Source of the DNA: Collybia mongolica | Taxonomy: Eukaryota > Basidiomycota > Agaricomycetes > Agaricales > Clitocybaceae | NCBI GenBank assembly: GCA_013420905.1 | Contig: JAAXNY010000005.1 | Location: 372,001 to 436,000 of the forward strand | Direction of reading: 5' to 3' | DNA: 64,000 bases | Shown: positions 49,386 through 59,689 of the stretch, piece after piece | Position numbering within the stretch: the first letter of the stretch is position 1 | Layout: every line of letters starts with the position of its first letter | Notes under the pieces: model-generated | The model's database searches: none | What the model was told of the DNA's origin: nothing | Seen by the model: the letters and a program-made list of their open reading frames with translations, nothing else | Position numbers and translations under genes: made by a program

Positions 49386-52300
49386 ATATCGAGGATTTGA
49401 GTAACCCAAACACTCAAGGAGATTTCCCACTTGTCATATCGGCCTTCAAACTGGCCGAGCATATAGATATAAAGGCCGTCCCCGAAATATACGATACCCA
49501 GTCCATTCCTGGTTATGCCATCTCCCTCCGACCCGCTTCCCGAGTAGACACCGAGTCGGCGGACCCACCTCCGCCGACATCTATAGATACCCCTACTCCT
49601 CCATTCGTTACTTCTACATCTACTAGTTCAACAATCAATTCATTTATACCCTATTTCACGTCCGAACCGAAAGCGCGACCGAGCGACTCATTTTATCACC
49701 GAACCTCACCGACCGAATCGCCGGATTCGCCGAGATCACCGAACGCCGAAAGACCTACACTGGTGGGCAAGAAGAAGTACAAGCCCGTGGCTCGTAAAAT
49801 CAAACCCGTAGGCGCAACTCTGCCCGAAGAGTTCCGAATAATCCGAAACATCACCGGCGACCCACTCGCCGAACTCCCCACTCTTTCCCCACACACCTCC
49901 GACTTCACTCCGACCGGTCGGTACGACGCCGCCGCCTACGACATCATTGAAGAAAACCATCCACCCGGCTTCCTCACCGACGAGGAACGCCGATTCATGC
50001 ACAACTTCATGATGAAACACGAACAAGGATTCGCCTGGACCGAAAAACAAAAAGGTTCATTCCGATCGGACTTCTTCCCTCCTGTCCGAATGCCGATCAT
50101 GGAACACGTTCCATGGGTACTCAAAAACATGCCGATCCCACCGGGGATCTACGACCAAGTCCTGGACGTTGTCCGTGAAAAGATCGCCGCCGGCGTCTAT
50201 GAACAATCGAACTCGTCATACAGATCCCGATGGTTCACCGTGTTGAAGAAAGCCGCTGGCAAGCTCCGCCTAGTCCACGATCTACAACCACTGAACGCCG
50301 TCACCATTCGGGACTCCGGCGTTCCCCCCTACACCGAACAACTCGCCGAATCATGCGGCGGACGCGCATGTTACGGGCTCCTTGATCTATTCGTCGGTTA
50401 TGACGAACGTGCACTCGCGCTAGAATCCCGAGACCTCACCACATTCCAAACACCTCTTGGTACTCTCCGCCTCACATGCGTTCTGATGGGATGGTCGAAC
50501 TCCGTCCCGATCTTCCACGCCGACGTCACATATGTCCTCCAAGACGAGATCCCCGACGTCACCATTCCCTTCCTTGATGACGCACCAGTCAAGGGACCAC
50601 TCACTCGGTACGAACAAGCAGACGGCACTTACGAAACCATCGCCGCCAATCCGGGCATTCGCCGCTTCGTCTGGGAACACTTCCAGAACCTCAACCGAAT
50701 TGTCCAACGGATCCGGTACGTCGGATGTACCTGGTCCGGACCGAAGGCATTCCTATGCGTGCCCGAGGCCCTCATCGTCGGCCACATGTGTTGTTACGAC
50801 GGGCGCCGCGCCGCCGACAGTAAAGTAGCCAAGATCCGCGATTGGGGTCCCTGCAAGAACCTCTCCGAAGTCCGAGCATTCCTAGGCACCGCCGGACTCA
50901 TGCGCATCTTCATCAAGAACTTTTCAATGATAGCCCGACCGCTCACTCGGCTTACGCGAAAGAACGTCGACTTCGAATTCGGCCCGACAGAGATCGCCGC
51001 TCAAGAGGAACTCAAACGAGCAATCATTACCTCTCCGGCGGTCAAAGCCATCGACTACCACAGCGACCGAACCGTTTTCCTCTCTGTCGACACTTCATAT
51101 ATTGCAATCGGCTATGTTCTTTCCCAACTCCTCCCCGACTCCGATACCAAACGATACCCGAGTCGCTTCGGCTCCATCCTTCTCAACGAACGCGAATCCC
51201 GATACTCCCAACCGAAGCTCGAACTCTACGGACTCTTTCGGAGTCTCCGTGCCACACGCCTATACATCATCGGCGTCAAGAACCTGACTGTCGAAGTCGA
51301 CGCCAAGTACATCAAAGGCATGTTGAACAATCCCGATATCCAACCGAACGCGACGATCAACCGGTGGATTGCCGGAATCCTCCTCTTTGACTTCAAACTC
51401 GTCCACGTCCCCGGCGCGACACATGGCCCCGACGGACTCTCTCGTCGGCCCGCGCAGCCCGATGACCCTCCGGAAGAAGAAGATGATTTCGAAGACTGGA
51501 TCGACCGAGCATACGGTTTCATGCATATGATCAATCCCCTGTCGGTTTCACGCGGTCAACGCGTTAGTATGTCACTTCTCACTCTCTCCACGCACGACTC
51601 CGAAGCCTACACCTTCAACTATCGACTCGCCGAACACCAACCACTCCCTCACCGAACAATCATGACCGACTCCATCGACGCGACTCCCGACTTCACTCCG
51701 CCGCCGACGCCGCCCGACACTGAAGTAGCAATTCCCCGAAACGCTCAACAAGACAAAGCAGACCTCAGACTCAACACTGCCGTAGCCCTCCTCCGAGACC
51801 TCAAGCGGCCCGACGGCATCACCGAACAGAACTTCAAGACGCTCCTCCGATACGCTCAACAGTTCTTTATGAAGGGTAAAGTATTGTGGCGTAAGAACTT
51901 TCACGGATTTCATAAAGTTGTCATACCGCCGCTCCGACGGCTACCGTTGATCATCGAAGCTCACGACTTCGTTGGTCATCGGGGTCTCTATCCGACACGT
52001 TCACACCTCGTCGTCCATTTCTGGTGGCCGTCTCTCCAAGCCGATGTCAAGTGGTTTGTGGATTCTTGCCACATCTGCCAAACCCGACAGACGCGACAAA
52101 TTAATATACCGCTGGTAGTCGCTATGCCTGCCCCCCTGTTCCGCAAAGTCTACATCGACACAATGATGCTACCGAGGGCAGGCGGCTTCCGATACGTGGT
52201 ACATGCCCGATGTTCTCTTTCTTCTTATCCCAAAGCCCGCATGTTACGTTCCGAGAACCATGAGACAATTGCTGACTTTATTTTCTAAGAAATCATTTGC

Positions 52301-53146
52301 AGGTGGGGAGCCCTCTCCGAAATGGTCACCGACAATGGCGGCCCTTTCGTCAAAGCCGCGAAGTACCTCACCGAGCGGTACAAGATCAAGCACATACCGG
52401 TATCCGGGTACAACGCCCGAGCCAACGGCCTGGTGGAACGCAAACACTGGGACCTCCGACAAGTCCTCTACAAGATCGCCGACGGAGACAAGAAGAAATG
52501 GCACCGAGGATTCTATTCGGCGCTCTGGGCCAAACGCATCACGCCGACTCGGACATTGGGGTACAGTCCCTATTTCGCTGCTCACGGTATCCATCCCATA
52601 CTCCCCTTCGACATTGACGAGGCGACCTACCTCCTTCCCCCTCCTGACGCATTGCTCACCTCCGAAGATCTCCTCGCCCGACGCGCGCGCCAGTTGCAAC
52701 GCCGAAAAGAAGACATCGAAGACCTCCGGCACCGAGTTCACCGTGCCCGCCAACAACACATGCACCGATTCTCGGAGGCACACGCTACAAAGATTAAAAA
52801 CTTCAACTTCGCCCGCGGCGCACTTGTACTCATCCGGAACACCAAAATCGAAAAATCTCTAGACCGAAAAATGCGACCCCGGTACCTCGGTCCCTACGTT
52901 GTCGTATCCCGCAATCGCGGCGGGGCTTATATTGTAGCAGACTTGGATGGTACGGTGCTAGCATCGCCGATCGGCGCTTTCCGTGTCATCCCGTATTATG
53001 CCCGAACCACTATCCCCACCAATGACCTTTTCGAGAAAATCGACATCTCTCGCGCCGAACTTCGGCGCCGCGAAACGTTGGACGAACCCGATGAAGAATT
53101 CCTCGGTACTGACTTCGACGACGAAGATGAACAGGAGGAACAATGA
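49382..53146 (+). pseudogene. pol: Pol polyprotein (RT-RNase H-integrase) with one in-frame stop
   Basis: Reverse transcriptase: RSRWFTVLKKAAGKLRLVHD, LLDLFVGYDERAL and catalytic FLDD (residues 397-400) where most Ty3/gypsy have YxDD. RNase H: VFLSVDTSYIAIGYVLSQ, ending VPGATHGPDGLSRRP. Integrase: zinc-binding His/Cys part (HDFVGHRG, SCHICQTR), catalytic core VYIDTMML, VTDNGGPF and NGLVERKHW, then a GPY-type module (MRPRYLGPYVVVSRNRGGAY) and an acidic tail. No chromodomain is seen. A TAA at 52286-52288 interrupts the core between first and second catalytic Asp; both sides share one frame, so it is a single substitution. All catalytic residues are present on either side. Expression would need a -1 shift from gag. 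Confidence 0.94.
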
Positions 53147-53429
53147 TCACTAAACACCTCGACATCGCCCACCAAGTTCGTCATCTACGAACCATCTATC
53201 AAAAATCCTTCGAAAAACCCAATTGCGCCGCCGCCGTACATACCGCCGGCACCATACATCATAGGTCGCCGCCGTCGCTCGGACTTTGTATCAAAGTCCG
53301 AGGGACAATTATCTCCCTCTATCTTATTCACACTGATTTACCAAGAAGACTAATATATATATATATTTAAAAGGTGTGACAATCTAAATATATTCTAAAG
53401 ACATGTCCGCCGAACGATACCGCCGCCGC

Positions 53430-55573
53430 CTATCGACTCCCAGACGCTACCCTATTCCTCTCCTCGATCTTCCTCTCCAAAGCGGCTTTCGCATCATGCA
53501 AGGCCGCCAGCATCGTATACTCAACGTCCATGTCGCATTCGATCTCTTCAATCCGACCCAGGATCCGGGAAAGCTGGCGTTCCGCGCTTCCGATCCTATT
53601 GTCCAAATCCAATGTCGAGACCAAATGGCTTGCGACCGGGCGCCCGTGCAGTCCTAACCCCTGGCTTTGAGCTGACCGAACAGGCGTCCACAAGGGTTCG
53701 GCAACAGACGTCCTCCGACGGGCCATCCTCCGTGTAGTCTTAGCTCTTTCGATCTTAACCGCGACCTTGTCTGTTGATCCGACGCCGTCCTCATCATCCT
53801 CCAACTCGTCGCTCTCCTTGTCATCCGCCGATGCCTCCGGGTCCACGACTTCTATCGCCGGTGTCACAGCTTCCAGTTTCCCTTCCACCGGCGCCGCAGT
53901 CTTTCTGGCCGGCTTCGCCTTTGACCGAATAACCTCCAACCCGTCGTCATCCACCGTCGCCGACCGGCTCGTACCTTGGGACTTCAAAGTTGCCTTCGGC
54001 GCCGTCTTCCCCTTCCCTTTTACCTTGCCTTTCACCTCAGGATCGTCTTGTTCCGCTACGAACGCCGAGCACCTCTGTTTGCGTTTCTTGCACATGTAAC
54101 AGACACCTCCTGGTGGGCCGCCGCACATCAAAACCTTCGACGCGCGGCAACTAGCGCATCTGTCCGGGTACATCTACAATAAGCAAAGTCAATATCTTCC
54201 TTTAATAGGGACGCTTTATCACACACCTTGTCACTCGGGACCCGAGTGTTCAAAACGTACAAAACAAAAGAATCAAGGTGCGCTTTCGGCGCTGACTCCT
54301 GATCCTCGTAGAAGTATTCGACGGCTTTCGCCTCCTCGATGCGCCGTTGGTCATTACTAATCGTCCTCGCCGCCCGGGGGATCTTCCTCGCCTTTCCACC
54401 TTTCACCGCCGAAGAGTCCGCAGCCTCGTCCTCATCTATCTCCATTTCCCCTTCCGCATCATCGTCATCCGGTATGTCGATCGCCTCCGGTTCCACGGTG
54501 GGAGCACTCCTTCCACTCAGAAATGCCTCGGAGCGCGGAGGCACCGACACCTCTAGCTGCAATCGCGACTCCGTCCGCGCTTGCTTGGTTTTCTTGAGGG
54601 AACCCGGTGGAGACGTAGCCGTTCGCTTCCTTTCGATCCGTTGCACCTTGGAAGGAGTTGTCGGTTCCTCGTCCTCACTGGTATTGATCGTGGGTTTGCT
54701 GACGATGCCACGGCGCGCAGCCGGGCGACGGGCCATTGTAGACTGCGAACCGGTATCCTTCCCTTCCAGTCCAGTAACCACAACTTCTTTTCTAACCACC
54801 GCCGTCGAAGCCCCACCAATGCTCCTTCCAATCCTGCTAGTCGACATCATCGCAATTGGACGCGGTTGGGGACGCTCAGACGCCGGCGTTTTGACCATGT
54901 CCCGTCCCGACGATTCGGACCCTCCAAATGTACCACTTCTTTCTCGAGCTTCACCCTCCACCGCCTTCTGTTTCCCTGCTCTGACGGCGGCCCGAACTTT
55001 GCGTTCGTCCTCGGCATCTTCGTCTCGTACCGCCGCTGGCGTCGTCTTCGGGCGTGCTACCGCCGAACTGGTCATCTCCCGTTCTTCCGTGACCTCCATC
55101 GCATCTTCCCTACCCTCCGCCGGACGTGAACTTTTCTTCGGACTTCCATCCCTCATTTCTATCTCCTCCGGTGCCAAGGCATCCTCAGTAGTCACCGGCC
55201 CATCGTCAACCGGATTTGAATCCAACCACACGGCGTATGGGACACCCAGAATGCGCCAGGTTTCAGTGATATGCGTCCGGATCCATGAGTGGAACTTCCC
55301 AATTTGCACCTTCAGGTCGACGTCCGTTAGCACTTTCGCGCGCGTAAGATGGTCGATCTTCTCCTACAAAGCTCCCTCGGTCACTAGGAAACAAATAATA
55401 GAAATAAAATCTCCACTCACCTTGGCCTTCACCAGCCGTTTTGCCTTCGAAAACGCCAAGATCCCGTTCTCCGTCTCTTCCACAACTGCGTCATCGAGAC
55501 CGAATCCGCTCGCGTCGAGCATCCCTTGCACATAGGCGAGGTCACCATTGAAGTCCGGAGCGGGGGTCGACAT
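53430..55573 (-). CDS. Antisense intron-containing Cys-cluster/coiled-coil gene inside the LTR element
   Basis: Three exons, 55573-55421, 55363-54227, 54173-53430, all joined in phase 0 with GTGAGTG/TTTGTAG and GTGTGTG/TTGTAG borders: 2034 nt, 677 aa. Exon 2 opens with a helical segment (FHSWIRTHITETWRILG), then a long disordered acidic/basic region (basic word RIERKRTATSPP; acidic IPDDDDAEGEMEIDEDEAA). Exon 3 opens with six Cys in the pattern C-x2-C-x7-C-x7-C-x2-C-x6-C (residues 436-465), similar to a Zn2Cys6 cluster but with one residue more in the first loop, followed by KKRKQR. The C-terminus is a coiled coil (ERQLSRILGRIEEIECDMD, AKAALERKIEERN). It lies 284 bp past the pol stop, on the opposite strand. 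DNA binding or capsid/Gag regulation are guesses. Confidence 0.85.
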
Positions 55574-56334
55574 GTTGAAGTAGTAAAGACTAAAGGGTAA
55601 AAAATGGCAAAGTCGAACACGCGATCACGTGTCGAGTCCCCACTAGCCACGTTTCCAAGAGTCCCCGTGCTTCGCGCACGTGGGATCAATCACACCCCCG
55701 ATCCGGCAAATAAACGAAAATCTTACCAGTCGATCCACGCCACCGGTCTCTCAAAACGCCGCCGCCGTTTATCAAGTAACCCGTGCCGCCGCCGCCTTGA
55801 CTCCCTCCCGCCGATGTCGACTACCTTTCGAACAACACCGACGCCTCCTCCGTTTCCCCTACATAGAATCCTCTGTTTCATTTTATCAGCCGCCTATTTC
55901 ATTACTGTCGTCCTTTCTTTACCAAGCTCCGCTCAATCTCCAATCCTCATCTCACATATTTTATGTATTTTGATTTTTTTAGTTTTTCTTTGATTCATCC
56001 CGATTTTATTTATCATGGACTTGTCTCTTTCGATCTGTCTATCCAATCACCGAATGCTTCCGCCCTCCCGACGGTCCCGCCATCGACTCCTATGGTCACC
56101 GATCCATCATTTCCCAACACCTACAATCACCTTTAGGACGACGGCGCTGCCTCCACCCAGCTATTTTACGTGATCTCCGACAAGCGGGTACACTCATGAA
56201 GATCACCTTCCAGGCGAGATCTACATTTCCGTGATGCTTCATAAATTACCGCCGATCGCCTTCGGGACGATGCCACCATTTCTTCCGCCGAACCCCGATT
56301 ACCCGTGGACGGTCAATTTTCAGTCCGAGGGAGA
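55574..56334. other. Upstream region of the antisense gene, with polypurine tract
   Basis: Non-coding or promoter region between the antisense start and the 3' LTR. The polypurine tract GAGGGAGA is at 56327-56334, directly before the LTR's TG. A plus-strand frame (55604-55993) is Arg-rich then hydrophobic, judged unreliable. Confidence 0.6.
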
Positions 56335-57321
56335 TGACAAGCATGGCCTCGCTCCATGCGTGTCAAACGGTCTTTTCCTTAACTGCACCATGACCTAGGA
56401 AATCCCCACTACCGAGTAAACATGCGCCGCCGCCGAGATCATACGGAATAACCACCGCCGGTCCCATATCACGAGTTCGCCGCCGCCGAAGTATTGACTC
56501 TCACCGAACATCATGCCGACCGCTTTCCTCAACGATTCCCGCCGTGGCTCCGTCGCCGCCGGATATCCCTTCGTCGATCGCGCCGCCGACCACCGACTCC
56601 GAAGTCACATCTTCATGTTCCTTCAACATGTACGTATCGTTGGTATGGCCACACCGACGTGCCCGGTGGGCACAGACACCGAAGTATAGAGTCCGCCTTG
56701 TAGTATGAAACATAACGACGCATTCCCACACCGACATGCCTGGTAGGCACAGACACCGAAGTATAGAGTCCGCCTTGTAGTATGAAACATAACAACGCAT
56801 TCCCACACCGACCCTGTATCTAATTTATCTATCTCCTCCTTCATGTTTCCTTGGTCACATCTGTAGACACAGACTCCGGCCTAGGGTACAACTTTTAGTA
56901 TAAATACCTCTGTATTTTACTTACTTGACAGATATCAACTACCTTCTCTCTCTCTCTCTCTCTCTCTACGGAGCTCTCGCTCTCTTATAAGACGCGTCCG
57001 AACTTTGCACCAAAGTTGCATCCCGCACCGAACCCGTTACGCCGAACGCTCGGACATCGCACCGCCGAGTCCTGTTCACCGTACAGTCGTACTGCGTCGC
57101 CGACTGACGCGCCTCCGAAGTCGTGACCACCGACTCCGACAATCTCCGACCCCCTTCACACCTGCCGTCTGACACCATTCTCTGGTATATTCCCATTGCC
57201 TTTGCTACGCTGATCTTCGCTCTTTCTGCATAGGAATTCCTCTATTATTTTACAACTAGAGGCCCGCTCGGAGTTACAAGTCTGACGACTTAACACACTC
57301 CCAGTGAACTCGGTACTGTCA
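56335..57321 (+). repeat. 3' LTR (987 bp)
   Basis: Same sequence as the 5' LTR apart from eight C/T or G/A differences and a 9-bp shorter CCG tract. Followed by CCGG (57322-57325), the target repeat. Confidence 0.96.
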
Positions 57322-57559
57322 CCGGACTAATGATATCATACTACAACAGTTACTTATGAATTAAGATACTGAGGTTGTAACCGGGCATGGTGAACAGGAC
57401 TAATAATAGGCCATACTCATAGTCCTCTGTACTGATAGTGTATTATCCATTAGACTAGTTCACTCTGATTAGCCGTCTTGGAGCTCAACTCTAATCCTTT
57501 ATTACCATTTACTTGGTTATTAGAAATGATACTAATAGCCTTACTTGTTGACTTTATAA

Positions 57560-58200
57560 GTGCAAACAATTTCGGGCCCTATCACCGCCAATGCCAACAC
57601 CAATGCCAATGCACCCATGCCGCCAACACCAACACATCAAACGCCAACTGACATCAACATGATGACACACAAGGTGGTGTGCGGCAAAGGATAGAAACGG
57701 ACATGGAACGAGGGGACAACAAGGAAAGGGCACCCCCAGGGGCAGAATGAGGTGAGTTGTACACTGCTGCTCACCCACACGCTCACCACGCAGCACGTCT
57801 GCCCCCCCCCACTTCAGGAACTCAAAACAAAGGATACGGCCACCAACAGCAACAGTGAGGAAGGCAGCAACAACAACAACAACAACAACAACGAAGACAA
57901 CAATGAAGACAGCAACAGCAACAGCAGCAACAGTGCTGACGAGGCCTGTGGCAATGACGGCAATAGCAGCAGCAGCGGCAACACTAACAACAATGCAACA
58001 ATGATGACGACAACTACAACAAAGATGACAACCACCACCATGAGGACAACAACAACAACAATGACTAAGGACAACAAGGAAGATAACAACAACAATGACT
58101 AAGGACAATGACAACAACAGGGACAATGACAAGAAAAGTGGCCAGTGCCACCACCACAGGGGCCAACGAGGACAACGAGGGGGCGGGGGCAGGGGCCCCT
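57560..58200. repeat. Low-complexity AAC/CAA-rich region
   Basis: Runs of CAA/AAC triplets (about 57840-58110) with interspersed GAC/GAA, and CAATGCCAACAC-type units near 57580-57640. Open frames on both strands (Asn-rich plus, Leu/Val-rich minus) are by-products of the repeat. Confidence 0.8.
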
Positions 58201-58337
58201 GCCCATATTAAATTATGTTTTATAATCCATGTATTATATTTAGTAGCAAAATATATAATTATCCTATCAATGTATGTAGAATGTTAGTAAGTAAACCTTT
58301 ATATGTAAGTAAGTAATTTATAATTGAAGAAAGTAAC

Positions 58338-58413
58338 TGAGTCCACACGGAGTCTGTGCAGAGTCTGTGCAGAATCCGTGCTGTCCATACAGAGTCCATG
58401 TGGAGTCTGCAAG
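58338..58413. repeat. Second GAGTCTG motif cluster (CACTA-like end)
   Basis: GAGTCCACACGGAGTCTG, twice GAGTCTGTGCAG, AATCCGTGC and GTGGAGTCTGCAAGG. Same words as at 44191-44346, on the far side of the LTR element. A weaker third group is near 60630-60780. Confidence 0.55.
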
Positions 58414-58600
58414 GACATGCAGGGGACTGTAAAGTACAGCTCTCAAATCACAGTGCTGGGGCATCTTGGACCAATTTCCAGGATTTTGCATCAAACAGCT
58501 CAACCCCATTTCAGGCAATGAACAATGATTCATCTGCACCTTTATTTTTTTCTCCTTTGCATTGAAGCCTGCCTACACCAATTACGCTGAACCATCCAAT

Positions 58601-59683
58601 ATGGCCACTCTCATGCACATACCTGAGGTTAAGAAACTCTATGATACACTTCAGTCAACTAGTGCAATGTCTGCAAAAATGTATGAAGAAAATCAGGGCT
58701 TATGGTTGGAGATTGAGGGGTTGAGGGTAGAAATTGCATCTTTGAAATGCAATGGGGATACTGGGCCATAGTGAGTCTGTATCCTATGACCTTACTTTGT
58801 TTACACTCATCATATCCAAGTGGGGTGGCAAGGTGCACATCTTTTAGTGTCAGCCCAAGTGACTCCATCTCCCAGCAACCATCTTGTCCAAATACTGCAT
58901 TTGGCTTTGCCATGCCACCAGTAAGTATTGGATGCCACCCAGTTGAGAGAATGCCCAAAGGAGTACCCATTTGAGATCCTGTGGTTCAAATATGACTGCC
59001 AGCAGGACACCAATGCCTGCCCATCAGATGCCAACCCATCATGTCCACCAATGAAGAAGGCAATCTGTGATGAGCATGGGGACATGATCTCAGATGAGTA
59101 TTATGAACCTATCCTGAAGTCCGCAACTCTATACATTAACAAACTGGTTTTGCTGGTCCATGCAAAGGTGCCAGCACAAGCACCAAGAAAATCTTACCTT
59201 GAGAGGCACTTTCCATCCCAATGGCGCAGCGTGATCAGCAAGATTGAGAACAAACACCCACCTCTTGCTCTTTGTGCCTCCCACTGGAAGACTGATCAGC
59301 TACTTTCCGAGATGCTGTGTGCTTGTAAGCCAGGCATTGAGGTTGCTGAGGGTAAGGTTCCCATTAACAATGCTTCCTCCTCTAAGAGAAAGCAACAAAA
59401 TTCTGGCACACTAAGTATTACTAACAATAAGCAGAAAAAGCAGAAGCCTACACATAGCAAGCACCAAGATTCTGATGGCAAGTGCAATGGCAATGACAAC
59501 ACTGGGAGGGAACCACCATCAGATGACCCACCTTTTCATGCCAATCTGGAGCCAAGCACGTCGTTTGAAGTGGTGGAGCCTGCTGCTACTAAAGTCTCCC
59601 CCATGCCCAACCTTAAAGGCAAAGCAAAAGAAAACATTGCACTCTGTAAGTTTGATTTTGACATGCTTCATCATATTATCTGA
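58601..59683 (+). CDS. Probable transposon-linked gene of unknown function
   Basis: First exon (ATG at 58601) gives a short coiled coil (YDTLQSTSAMSAKMYEENQG, EIEGLRVEIASL). A later exon, entered at an acceptor near 58942, reads ECPKEYPFEILWFKYDCQ, CPPMKKAICDEHGDMIS, YLERHFPSQWRSVISKIE and LALCASHWKTDQLL, then a Lys/Asn/Gln-rich tail. I have seen similar unnamed proteins in Agaricomycetes but can give no function. It lies 200 bp downstream of a CACTA-type motif cluster, on the opposite side of the LTR element from Tnp2, so it may be an accessory gene of a CACTA-like element. The join between exons is not fully resolved. Confidence 0.5.
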
Positions 59684-59689
59684 CTTGAG

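Larger units (their letters stand above)
45620..57321 (+). mobile_element. Ty3/gypsy LTR retrotransposon with an antisense cargo gene (11.7 kb)
   Basis: Two LTRs (45620-46615, 56335-57321) begin TG and end CA, flanked by CCGG on both sides. Internal order: PBS, gag-protease ORF, pol (RT, RNase H, integrase), then a 3.2-kb region with a spliced gene on the opposite strand, polypurine tract and 3' LTR. Domain order RT-RNase H-integrase puts it in Ty3/gypsy. The LTRs differ by eight substitutions and one 9-bp CCG-repeat length change, so insertion is recent; all eight substitutions are at CpG. One stop in integrase makes this copy probably non-autonomous. It has inserted between two CACTA-type motif clusters. 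Confidence 0.96.

Noticed and set aside
54339..55535. 398-codon plus-strand frame inside the LTR element
   Set aside because: Mirror of the antisense gene's exons; Ser/Arg-rich shadow frame with no domain, while the minus strand has spliced exons with a Cys cluster.
55604..55993. Plus-strand frame of 129 codons with a hydrophobic C-terminus, at the place of an env gene
   Set aside because: Arg-rich start overlaps the antisense gene's upstream region, there is no signal peptide, Cys pattern or fusion-like motif, and two plus frames are open at once; probably chance.
57752..58102. Asn-rich plus-strand frame
   Set aside because: Translation of the same repeat; no start context or neighbouring exon.
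57554..58132. Minus-strand 192-codon frame rich in Leu and Val that mimics membrane helices
   Set aside because: It is the complement of an AAC/CAA repeat; composition fully explains it.
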